Source of the DNA: Phaeodactylibacter sp.
GTDB lineage: Bacteria > Bacteroidota > Bacteroidia > Chitinophagales > Saprospiraceae
Assembly (NCBI RefSeq): GCF_022763345.1
Contig: NZ_JALEGS010000104.1
Span: 1 to 64,000, forward strand
Direction: 5' to 3'
DNA length: 64,000 nucleotides
The translations under genes and the position numbers were made by a program. Under the pieces are notes generated by a model, which saw nothing but the letters and a program-made list of their open reading frames with translations, had not been told where the DNA came from and ran no database searches. Each line of letters starts with the position of its first letter. The first letter of the stretch is position 1. Shown here in pieces: positions 27,033-33,783 of the stretch.

Positions 27033-28160
27033 TTAATCTTCTCTGACTTGTTTCTCGTTGCGGGTGCCTTCGGCAATGCTGTTTTTTAGCTCATTGCGCT
27101 TGGCGACATTTGCCGCGATGGCGTGGGCTGTGACACCGACACCAAGGGCGGCAGCGGTTGCTTTGCCCACCTGATCGGCTGAAGCTTCAATACCAAACCC
27201 GTTGAGGCTGGAAATGCGCTCGTAGAAAGGCCCGTTGTCCCAGAAGTTATCTTCGCTACAGCCTATACAGCCGTGGCCGGATTGGATGGGGAAGCTTACC
27301 CCGTTGTTCCATTTGATGGTGCCACAGGAGTTGTAGGTCATCGGCCCGCGGCAGCCTACCTTATAGAGACAGTAGCCTTTTTTGGCGTTTTCGTCATCAA
27401 ACGACTCGGCAAACAGGCCGGCATCGTAGTATGGCCGGCGGTAGCAGCTGTCATGTATACGCTTGGCATAGAATGCTTTAGGCCGGTTAAGCCGGTCGAG
27501 CTCGGGCAGGGTGCCGAAGGTGACGTAGTGCACGATCACACCAGCCATGACCTCGCCAATTGGTGGGCAGCCCGGTACGCGTACAATCGGCTTGTTTTTG
27601 ATGATTTTGTGGATGGGCACAGCTTCGGTTGGGTTAGGGTAGGCGGCCTGAACGCAGCCATTCGAGGCACAGCTGCCCCAGGCAATAATCACCGCTGCAC
27701 CCTCTGCTGCCTCTTTCAGGTGGTCGATCGCGGTACGCCCGGCAATACAGCAGTAGTTGCCATCGTCGCCCAGTGGCACGGACCCTTCAACACAAAGGAT
27801 GTATTCGCCGTGGTATTTCTCCATCGTGGCATGCTTGGCGGCTTCCGCCTGATGCCCGGATGCTGCCATAAGGGTTAAGGTGTAATCCAGGGAGATCTTG
27901 TCGAGGATGATATCCGATACAATAGGATGGTCTGAGCGGATGAAGGATTCGCTGCAACAAGTGCACTCCTGATAATGCTCCCAAATGACCGGGATGCGGG
28001 GGGTGTTTTCCAGCTGTCTGGCAACCTGGCCTACCACGCTGGTTTCCAGCCCCATGTAAGCAGCCATGTAAGTCGCGAACTTCATAAAGTCGCGGCGGGA
28101 GTACCCCTGCTTGAGCACACTCTGCAGGTAGGTCTCCCTTTTGTTTTTGGTGGATTTCAT
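27033..28160 (-). CDS. [NiFe] hydrogenase small subunit, oxygen-tolerant type
   Basis: 375 residues from the ATG at 28160. A twin-arginine signal (SRRDFMK at 21-27) sends the folded dimer across the membrane. The proximal cluster has six cysteines: C66, C68 and C69 in ECTCCSE, C164 and C169 in SCASNGC, and C198 in VPGCPP. These match E. coli Hyd-1 (17, 19, 20, 115, 120, 149 of the mature protein) with a constant offset of 49. The extra pair, C68 and C169, marks the 4Fe-3S cluster of oxygen-tolerant enzymes (group 1d). A weakly hydrophobic C-terminal anchor follows. The longer frame to 28271 would include the promoter. Confidence 0.95.
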   Translation of the reverse strand: MKSTKNKRETYLQSVLKQGYSRRDFMKFATYMAAYMGLETSVVGQVARQLENTPRIPVIWEHYQECTCCSESFIRSDHPIVSDIILDKISLDYTLTLMAASGHQAEAAKHATMEKYHGEYILCVEGSVPLGDDGNYCCIAGRTAIDHLKEAAEGAAVIIAWGSCASNGCVQAAYPNPTEAVPIHKIIKNKPIVRVPGCPPIGEVMAGVIVHYVTFGTLPELDRLNRPKAFYAKRIHDSCYRRPYYDAGLFAESFDDENAKKGYCLYKVGCRGPMTYNSCGTIKWNNGVSFPIQSGHGCIGCSEDNFWDNGPFYERISSLNGFGIEASADQVGKATAAALGVGVTAHAIAANVAKRNELKNSIAEGTRNEKQVRED

Positions 28161-28219
28161 CTTGGCAGCATTTTTTGTTTGCTTATAGTCGTGCTGCAAA
28201 ATAAAATAGTGTACAATGA

Positions 28220-28227
28220 CAAAATTA
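28220..28227 (-). promoter_or_regulatory. -7 promoter box of the hydrogenase structural operon
   Basis: TAATTTTG on the minus strand matches TAnnTTTG. The Crp/Fnr-like dyad is centred 35.5 bases from the downstream end of this box, so roughly 42 bases upstream of the expected transcription start. Confidence 0.6.
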
Positions 28228-28248
28228 TGACGCTTATCAGCATCTGTG

Positions 28249-28262
28249 GTGATAAAAGTCAC
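28249..28262. promoter_or_regulatory. Crp/Fnr-type dyad between the divergent hydrogenase operons
   Basis: GTGATAAAAGTCAC has the GTGA-N6-TCAC form of Crp/Fnr-superfamily sites. It lies midway between the two divergent -7 boxes, at nearly equal distance from each (35.5 and 36.5 bases from the dyad centre to the downstream end of each box). The same sequence with one base changed occurs before the copper ATPase at 60901-60914. A second, overlapping inverted repeat TTATCA-N10-TGATAA lies at 28234-28255. Confidence 0.6.
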
Positions 28263-28284
28263 TATTTTCACATCCGACCTTTTT

Positions 28285-28292
28285 TATCATTG
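28285..28292 (+). promoter_or_regulatory. -7 promoter box of the hupE-like/hyp operon
   Basis: TATCATTG, one mismatch from TAnnTTTG, 25 bases before the ATG at 28318. Its spacing from the dyad at 28249-28262 mirrors the opposite promoter. Confidence 0.45.
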
Positions 28293-28317
28293 CATTTATC
28301 TAAAATCTATTACAACT

Positions 28318-28512
28318 ATGAAAAAGCCTATCGCAATCGCTGCGGCACTTCTGCCCGTTACCCTTTTTGCTCATAGTGGGCACGGAGTAGGCCACGGCGG
28401 CCAGTTTTTCCACTATCTGGCATCACCAGATCATTTCATTCCCATGGTACTGGCTTCTGTAGCCGTCATCGGGTTTTTCGTGTACCGAAAAGCGCAGCGG
28501 AATAATGCATGA
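28318..28512 (+). CDS. Small HupE/UreJ-like membrane protein
   Basis: 64 residues: a signal peptide (KKPIAIAAALLPVTLFA), a His/Gly stretch (HSGHGVGHGG), the segment H-Y-L-A-S-P-D-H, and one membrane helix (MVLASVAVIGFFVYR). The HX5DH pattern just before a helix is the signature of HupE/UreJ nickel transporters, but those have six or more helices; this is only their N-terminal part. The reading frame is intact and overlaps hypA by eight bases, so it is a designed small gene rather than debris. It may bind or admit nickel or assist HypA; not experimentally known. Confidence 0.7.
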   Translation: MKKPIAIAAALLPVTLFAHSGHGVGHGGQFFHYLASPDHFIPMVLASVAVIGFFVYRKAQRNNA

Positions 28513-28882
28513 AATGTCGATCGCTCTGGGTGTTGTTGATATAGCAGAAAAAGCTTTCCGGGAGTCGGGCGCTTCCCGCATTGAGTCCATCACGCTCCAA
28601 ATCGGAGCATTGGCGGGCGTGCAGCTGGAGTCCCTGTATTTCGTATGGCCATCTGCTGTAGCCGGCACCGCCCTTGAAGGGGCTGATCGGATCATTGAAA
28701 GTACAGATGGGCAGGCGGTATGCCTGGAGTGTGAACAACCTTTTGCGCTGAAGCATCATTTTGATGCCTGCCCTCACTGCAACAGCTATTTTAAAAAGAT
28801 TACTGCCGGCAAAGAGCTGAACGTGAAGTCCCTCGCTTTCATAGTGGATGAATCCCCTCAGCCGGCACCTTCCAATAATTAA
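28505..28882 (+). CDS. hypA: Hydrogenase nickel incorporation protein HypA
   Basis: A 125-residue metallochaperone. It starts MHEMS, where His2 and Glu3 belong to the nickel site, and carries the structural zinc cysteines in CLECEQPF and CPHC. With HypB it inserts nickel into the large subunit. The start is fixed by the MHE motif and overlaps the preceding small gene by eight bases. hypB starts seven bases after the stop. Confidence 0.94.
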   Translation: MHEMSIALGVVDIAEKAFRESGASRIESITLQIGALAGVQLESLYFVWPSAVAGTALEGADRIIESTDGQAVCLECEQPFALKHHFDACPHCNSYFKKITAGKELNVKSLAFIVDESPQPAPSNN

Positions 28883-28888
28883 ACTACT

Positions 28889-29770
28889 ATGTGCGGAGTT
28901 TGCGGATGCGGCAGCGATGCCAAAGGGCCAAAAGTAGCCTTGCCTTCTGAGAAAGGGCACGACCACCATCACCATCATGAGCACGCCCATGGCCATGATC
29001 ACCACCATCATGGGTATGACCATCCTCACGACCACGGTCATCACCATCCTCACGGGCACGATCACCACCACCACCACCACCACGGGCATGACCACAGCCA
29101 TGACCACGGCAGGCAGGCGGTGGTGGAACTGGAGCAGAACATCCTGCATCGCAATCAGCTGCTGGCTGAGCGCAACCGGGGCTATTTTGCAGCCAAAAAT
29201 ATGCTGGCCATTAATCTGGTGAGTTCTCCCGGCTCAGGGAAGACCTCCGTGCTGGAGCGTACCCTGCGCGAGATGAAAGACCGTACCGATTTTTATGTCA
29301 TTGAGGGGGATCAGCAAACCTTCAATGATGCGGACCGCATTGACGCGGTGGGCGTGCCGGTCGTACAAGTCAATACCGGTCAGGGCTGCCACCTCGAAAG
29401 TGATATGGTACAGCAGGCGCTGCAAAAGCTGAAGCCGCGGGACGGTGGCTTGCTGTTCATTGAGAATGTGGGCAATCTGGTCTGCCCGGCTATGTTCGAT
29501 CTTGGCGAAAACTACCGGGTGGTTATCATCAGTACAACAGAAGGCGACGATAAACCGATCAAATACCCGGATATGTTCCACTCGGCTCAGTTGTGCCTGA
29601 TTAATAAAATCGACTTGCTGCCTTACGTGAATTTTGAAGTGGAAAAGGCGATGGACTACGCCCGCCGGGTCAATCCACACATTGAATTTCTGGAAGTTTC
29701 TGCCACCAATGGCGAGGGTATGGATGCCTGGTACGCATGGCTGGAAGCTCGTCAGACTGAAAACTCCTGA
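28889..29770 (+). CDS. hypB: Hydrogenase nickel incorporation GTPase HypB, His-rich
   Basis: A 293-residue G3E GTPase. The N-terminus CGVCGCG is the high-affinity nickel motif. Residues 24-73 hold about 32 histidines with Asp and Gly, a nickel-storage tract as in rhizobial HypB. The GTPase core follows: Walker A SSPGSGKT, IEGDQQTFNDADRI, the metal-site segment with Cys and His in GQGCHLE, and NKIDLLPY. It delivers nickel to the hydrogenase with HypA. The repetitive His codons make this the most compositionally biased spot in the window. Confidence 0.96.
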   Translation: MCGVCGCGSDAKGPKVALPSEKGHDHHHHHEHAHGHDHHHHGYDHPHDHGHHHPHGHDHHHHHHHGHDHSHDHGRQAVVELEQNILHRNQLLAERNRGYFAAKNMLAINLVSSPGSGKTSVLERTLREMKDRTDFYVIEGDQQTFNDADRIDAVGVPVVQVNTGQGCHLESDMVQQALQKLKPRDGGLLFIENVGNLVCPAMFDLGENYRVVIISTTEGDDKPIKYPDMFHSAQLCLINKIDLLPYVNFEVEKAMDYARRVNPHIEFLEVSATNGEGMDAWYAWLEARQTENS

Positions 29771-29772
29771 TT

Positions 29773-30045
29773 ATGTGCCTGGCGATTCCTGGAAAACTCG
29801 TAGCCATTACTGAAGAACTCGATGAAACTTTCCGCATAGGGAAGGTTTCCTTCGATGGCATAATGAAAAAGGTGAACCTAACGATGGTGCCGGAAGCCAA
29901 AGCTGGCGATTATGTGCTCGTGCATGTAGGCGCTGCCATTCAGGTGGTAGATGAGGCCGAGGCAAAGGAGACCTTCGACCTGCTCAAAAAAATGGGCGAG
30001 CTTGATGAGCTCACGCCCGGATCAGCGGAGCAGGGGCTGCCTTAA
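29773..30045 (+). CDS. hypC: Hydrogenase assembly chaperone HypC
   Basis: A 90-residue chaperone beginning MCLAIPGK, where Cys2 carries the Fe(CN)2CO unit during assembly with HypD. It starts two bases after hypB. hypD, which usually follows, is absent: the convergent aroC begins at once, sharing the tetranucleotide TTAA so that the two stop codons overlap. Confidence 0.95.
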   Translation: MCLAIPGKLVAITEELDETFRIGKVSFDGIMKKVNLTMVPEAKAGDYVLVHVGAAIQVVDEAEAKETFDLLKKMGELDELTPGSAEQGLP

Positions 30046-31121
30046 ACCTTTGCCGTACGCTGCCGCAACAGATGATCGGCTAGTGTCAGAGCAGCCATGG
30101 CTTCCACGATAGGGACTGCCCGGGGCACTACGCATGGGTCGTGCCGCCCTTTGCCTTCTACCGTTACTTTTTCTCCGGCTTCGTTTACTGAATCCTGTGC
30201 GGGGACAATCGTGGCCACCGGCTTGAAAGCCAGGCGGAAGTAAATATCCATACCGTTGGAAATGCCTCCCTGCACGCCTCCGGAGTGATTCGTGTCGGTG
30301 ACGATACGGTCGCCTTCTGTACGGAATACGTCGTTGTGCTCACTACCGCGCATGCTCACGCCGTCGAATCCTGAACCATACTCAAACCCTTTGCAGGCAT
30401 TGATGCTGAGCATGGCTTTCGCCAAATCGGCGTGAAGTTTGTCGAATGCAGGTTCGCCCAATCCTGGCGGGCAACCCGTAATCACAGCACTCACGACACC
30501 GCCTACCGTATCCCCGTCTTTGCGGACTTCCTTGATGTAAGCTTCCATCTGACTGGCCATCTCCGCGTCCGGGCAGCGTACCGGATTAGACTCGGTTTGT
30601 TGCAGGTCCAGCTCCTGATAACCTTTATCCAACTTCAGGTGGCCGACCTGACTGACGTAAGCTTTGATGTCAATTCCGTGTTGTTGCAGCAGTAGTTTGG
30701 CAATGGCACCACCGGCCACGCGCGCCGCTGTTTCCCGTGCAGAAGAGCGCCCGCCGCCCCGGTAATCCCGCCGCCCCCATTTGGCGTGGTAGGTAAAGTC
30801 GGCATGAGAAGGCCGGAACTTATCAGCAATATGGCTGTAGTCTTTGGAACGGGCATCGGCATTATAGATCACCATAGCGATTGGCGTGCCGGTGGTAGCC
30901 CCTTCGAAAACGCCGGAAAGAAATTCCACTTTGTCAGCCTCTTTGCGCTGAGTGACGATTTTGGACTGTCCGGGCCTTCTCCGCGACAGTTCTTCCTGCA
31001 CAAATGCTTCGTCAATCTGCAGCCCGGCCGGGCAGCCGTCTAAAATCAGCCCGATGGCCCGCCCGTGGGATTCCCCAAAAGTTGTTATCCTGAATAGCTG
31101 TCCGTAGGTATTGCCCGCCAC
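30042..31121 (-). CDS. aroC: Chorismate synthase
   Basis: A 359-residue enzyme that makes chorismate from 5-enolpyruvylshikimate 3-phosphate, using reduced FMN, in aromatic amino acid synthesis. Family blocks GNTYGQLFRITTFGESHG, RPGQSKIVTQRKE, RPSHADFTYHAKWGRRDYRG, GRSSARET and FEYGSGF are clear. The length is normal. A TAnnTTTG box at 31150-31157 supports the start. Unrelated to the hydrogenase genes it abuts. Confidence 0.97.
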   Translation of the reverse strand: MAGNTYGQLFRITTFGESHGRAIGLILDGCPAGLQIDEAFVQEELSRRRPGQSKIVTQRKEADKVEFLSGVFEGATTGTPIAMVIYNADARSKDYSHIADKFRPSHADFTYHAKWGRRDYRGGGRSSARETAARVAGGAIAKLLLQQHGIDIKAYVSQVGHLKLDKGYQELDLQQTESNPVRCPDAEMASQMEAYIKEVRKDGDTVGGVVSAVITGCPPGLGEPAFDKLHADLAKAMLSINACKGFEYGSGFDGVSMRGSEHNDVFRTEGDRIVTDTNHSGGVQGGISNGMDIYFRLAFKPVATIVPAQDSVNEAGEKVTVEGKGRHDPCVVPRAVPIVEAMAALTLADHLLRQRTAKV

Positions 31122-31149
31122 AATTGGTCGATTTAAATTCGAAAAGCCC

Positions 31150-31157
31150 CAAATTTA
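31150..31157 (-). promoter_or_regulatory. -7 promoter box of aroC
   Basis: TAAATTTG on the minus strand matches TAnnTTTG, 29 bases before the ATG at 31121. Confidence 0.5.
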
Positions 31158-31267
31158 GGTTGGGGGAAGGGAAAAAGTTAATTTAGCCGCCCAAAATTTC
31201 AGTTGGGCAAATAAATAAACCTAGCGGGAACTCGGCTGTTTAGAATTACTGTTTGAGCATTGCCTAA

Positions 31268-33667
31268 ATGAAGAAGATGCAACTGTTACCGAAAGATCTG
31301 TTCGAGAAATTAGAGTTTGATAAAGTACTGCACCTGCTGGAGCAGGAGTGCATGGGCGAGCCGGGCCGGGCCTTGGTGCGTGAATTGGTGCCCTCTGACC
31401 GGAAGTCGCAAATCGAGGTGGCCCTGAGTGAAGCACAGGAGTTTACGCGTTCAATAGAGCACAATGACCACTTCCCGGTGCGGGCTTACGAGTCGGTGGA
31501 TGAGGAGCTGGAAATGCTAAAAGTAGAAGGTTATGTCCTGCCCATAAAGGGCTTGCAAAATCTAAACCTTATCCTGCTGTTCACCCGGGATGTTTTCCGC
31601 TTTTTCAATGCGAGGCGGCGGGAAACCTACCCTGCGCTCTACAAGGTCATCCGGGAGGTGTCTTTCAACGAAGACCTGATCAAGGCCATTGAGGGCGTAA
31701 TTGATGAGGAGGGGAATATCCGCCCGGATGCTTCCCCGGAACTGATGCGTATTCGCCGCCAACTGGGCTCCAAACAAAAAGAGCTGGAGCAAAAATTCCG
31801 CGTCATCATCAATCAGTACCGCTCTAAGGGCTGGCTGACGGATAATGTGGAGAGCTTTCGTAACGGGCGCCGGGTGCTCAGTGTTCCTTCTGAGCATAAG
31901 CGTAGCATCCGAGGTATCATTCACGATGAGTCGACGACCGGTAAGACGGCCTTTATCGAACCGGAAGGTATTATCGAGATCAACAATGACATTTTTGATC
32001 TGGAAACGGACGAAAAGCGGGAAATTTACCGCATTCTCCGGGAGCTCAGCGCGGAGCTTCGTCCCTACCGGGAGGACATCCACGTCTATCAGGAGATTCT
32101 CATCCACTTTGATTTTGTGCAGGCGAAGGCCCGCCTGGCCCGGCAAATGAATGCCGTAATGCCAAAGACGCTGTTTAGCCGGCCTCACTTTGGGATTAAG
32201 CAGGGGCGGCATCCGCTCTTGTACCTGAAAAATAAACGGCTGGATAAGGTCACGGTCCCTTTCGACTTTATTCTCTTCAAAGGCAACCGCATCCTTATGC
32301 TCAGTGGGCCCAATGCCGGTGGTAAGTCTATCACCCTGAAGTCAATCGGCCTCATGCAGCTGATGTTGCAGGCCGGGCTGCTGGTGCCGGTGGATGAAGA
32401 TTCGGAAATGGGTATTTTCAAAGCGCTTTTTGCCGATATTGGCGATCAGCAGTCGATAGAAGATGACCTGAGTACGTATAGTTCCCGCCTGGAAAATATG
32501 CGGAACTTCCTGGAACGTTCCGACCAGGAGTCGCTTGTCCTGATTGATGAATTTGGATCCGGGACCGACCCGAAAATTGGCGGGGCTATCGCGGAGTCCA
32601 TTCTCAAGCAGCTAAACGAGCAACGAATTTACGGCGTAATCACGACACACTATTCCAACCTCAAAATCTATGCGTTTAAAACAAAAGGCATTGTCAATGC
32701 TTCCATGAATTTTGACAAGGATACACTTTCACCCACTTACGAATTGCAGGTGGGGCGGCCGGGCAGTTCCTACGCTTTTGAAATCGCTGAGAAGAGCGGG
32801 CTGAGCAGGAAAATCCTCAATTACGCCAAGCACCGGACCGGTAAAAACGAGAAGGCGGTGGACCAGCTTTTGGTGGAATTGCAGCAGGAAAAGCAGGAGG
32901 CGGAGGAGAAGCTGGCTGAGCTGACCGACAAGCAGAAAAAGCTGGACGCGCTCATCAAGAACTACGAGCAACTTCATAAAGAACTGGAATACCGCCGCAA
33001 AAAGGTCAAACTGGAAGCCAAGGAGTGGGCGCTTCAGCAAACCTCAAGGGATAACCGCGAGATGGAAAACCTCATCCGGGAGATCAAAGAACAGCAGAAC
33101 CTGGAAAAGGCGAAGCGTATTTCTCAACAGGTGAAACAGCAGCGAGGCAAACTGGCGGAACAAGTCACAGACTTGCGCGAAAAAATCTACTACGAGCCCA
33201 CAGAAAAGGACAAAAAGAAGGAAGCTATCAAAGCCGGCGACTTCGTGAAAATGAAAACGGGCGGAGCAACGGGCACGGTAGAGTCAATTGAGAAAAACCG
33301 GGCGGTGGTCCGAATGGGGGAAATGCGCATGACAATCAAGCTACGGGATTTGCAGCATGCCAATGCACCCCTTGAGGTACAGAGTGGCAAAAGTGTACAG
33401 TCTCAGACCTCTACGGATACGGCGAGCTTTCAGCCCAAGCTGGATATCCGGGGCATGCGTTATGAAGAAGCCCTTAAAGTGGTGGAAGACTTTGTAGATC
33501 AGGCGCTGATTGCTAATGCAGCCCACCTTGAGATTGTGCATGGCAAAGGTAGTGGCGCGTTGCGGGAAGCGGTACGCCGGAAACTGCGGGAGTATAATGT
33601 GCCGATGGATATTACGCACCCGCCTCAGGAGCGTGGGGGCGATGGGGTGACTTTGGTGGAGATGTAG
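31268..33667 (+). CDS. mutS2: MutS2-type DNA-binding ATPase with Smr domain
   Basis: A 799-residue MutS2 protein. Order: N-terminal helical region and clamp (about 1-320), a MutS ATPase with Walker A GPNAGGKS and the blocks QQSIEDDLSTYSSR and LIDEFGSGTDP, a long coiled coil (about 520-640), and a C-terminal Smr nuclease domain (LDIRGMRYEEALKVVEDF, HGKGSGALR). MutS2 restrains recombination and, in Bacillus, acts on collided ribosomes. The length is usual for the family. Confidence 0.95.
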   Translation: MKKMQLLPKDLFEKLEFDKVLHLLEQECMGEPGRALVRELVPSDRKSQIEVALSEAQEFTRSIEHNDHFPVRAYESVDEELEMLKVEGYVLPIKGLQNLNLILLFTRDVFRFFNARRRETYPALYKVIREVSFNEDLIKAIEGVIDEEGNIRPDASPELMRIRRQLGSKQKELEQKFRVIINQYRSKGWLTDNVESFRNGRRVLSVPSEHKRSIRGIIHDESTTGKTAFIEPEGIIEINNDIFDLETDEKREIYRILRELSAELRPYREDIHVYQEILIHFDFVQAKARLARQMNAVMPKTLFSRPHFGIKQGRHPLLYLKNKRLDKVTVPFDFILFKGNRILMLSGPNAGGKSITLKSIGLMQLMLQAGLLVPVDEDSEMGIFKALFADIGDQQSIEDDLSTYSSRLENMRNFLERSDQESLVLIDEFGSGTDPKIGGAIAESILKQLNEQRIYGVITTHYSNLKIYAFKTKGIVNASMNFDKDTLSPTYELQVGRPGSSYAFEIAEKSGLSRKILNYAKHRTGKNEKAVDQLLVELQQEKQEAEEKLAELTDKQKKLDALIKNYEQLHKELEYRRKKVKLEAKEWALQQTSRDNREMENLIREIKEQQNLEKAKRISQQVKQQRGKLAEQVTDLREKIYYEPTEKDKKKEAIKAGDFVKMKTGGATGTVESIEKNRAVVRMGEMRMTIKLRDLQHANAPLEVQSGKSVQSQTSTDTASFQPKLDIRGMRYEEALKVVEDFVDQALIANAAHLEIVHGKGSGALREAVRRKLREYNVPMDITHPPQERGGDGVTLVEM

Positions 33668-33708
33668 TTTTGGGTTTTCACGCGGAGGCCGCAGAGTGGG
33701 GCATGAAG

Positions 33709-33747
33709 AAGGGCTGCCTGGGTTCCTCAAACCCGGGCAGCCCTTTT
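33709..33747. terminator. Bidirectional terminator between mutS2 and the AsmA-like gene
   Basis: A long stem (AAGGGCTGCC paired with GGCAGCCCTT, extended inward by GGGTT/AACCC), followed by TTTT on the plus strand. It lies between two convergent stop codons. Confidence 0.8.
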
Positions 33748-33783
33748 AGATAGTTTCGGTGGATGTTTTAGAGGGAGCAGGGC

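Noticed and set aside
28969..29110. CRISPR-like or tandem DNA repeat
   Set aside because: The repetition comes from His/Asp/Gly codons of HypB, without a constant repeat unit or spacers.
28466..29149. A 227-codon minus-strand frame rich in Val and Met opposite hypA/hypB
   Set aside because: It is the complement of the His-rich HypB tract, which produces a Val/Met-rich artefact.
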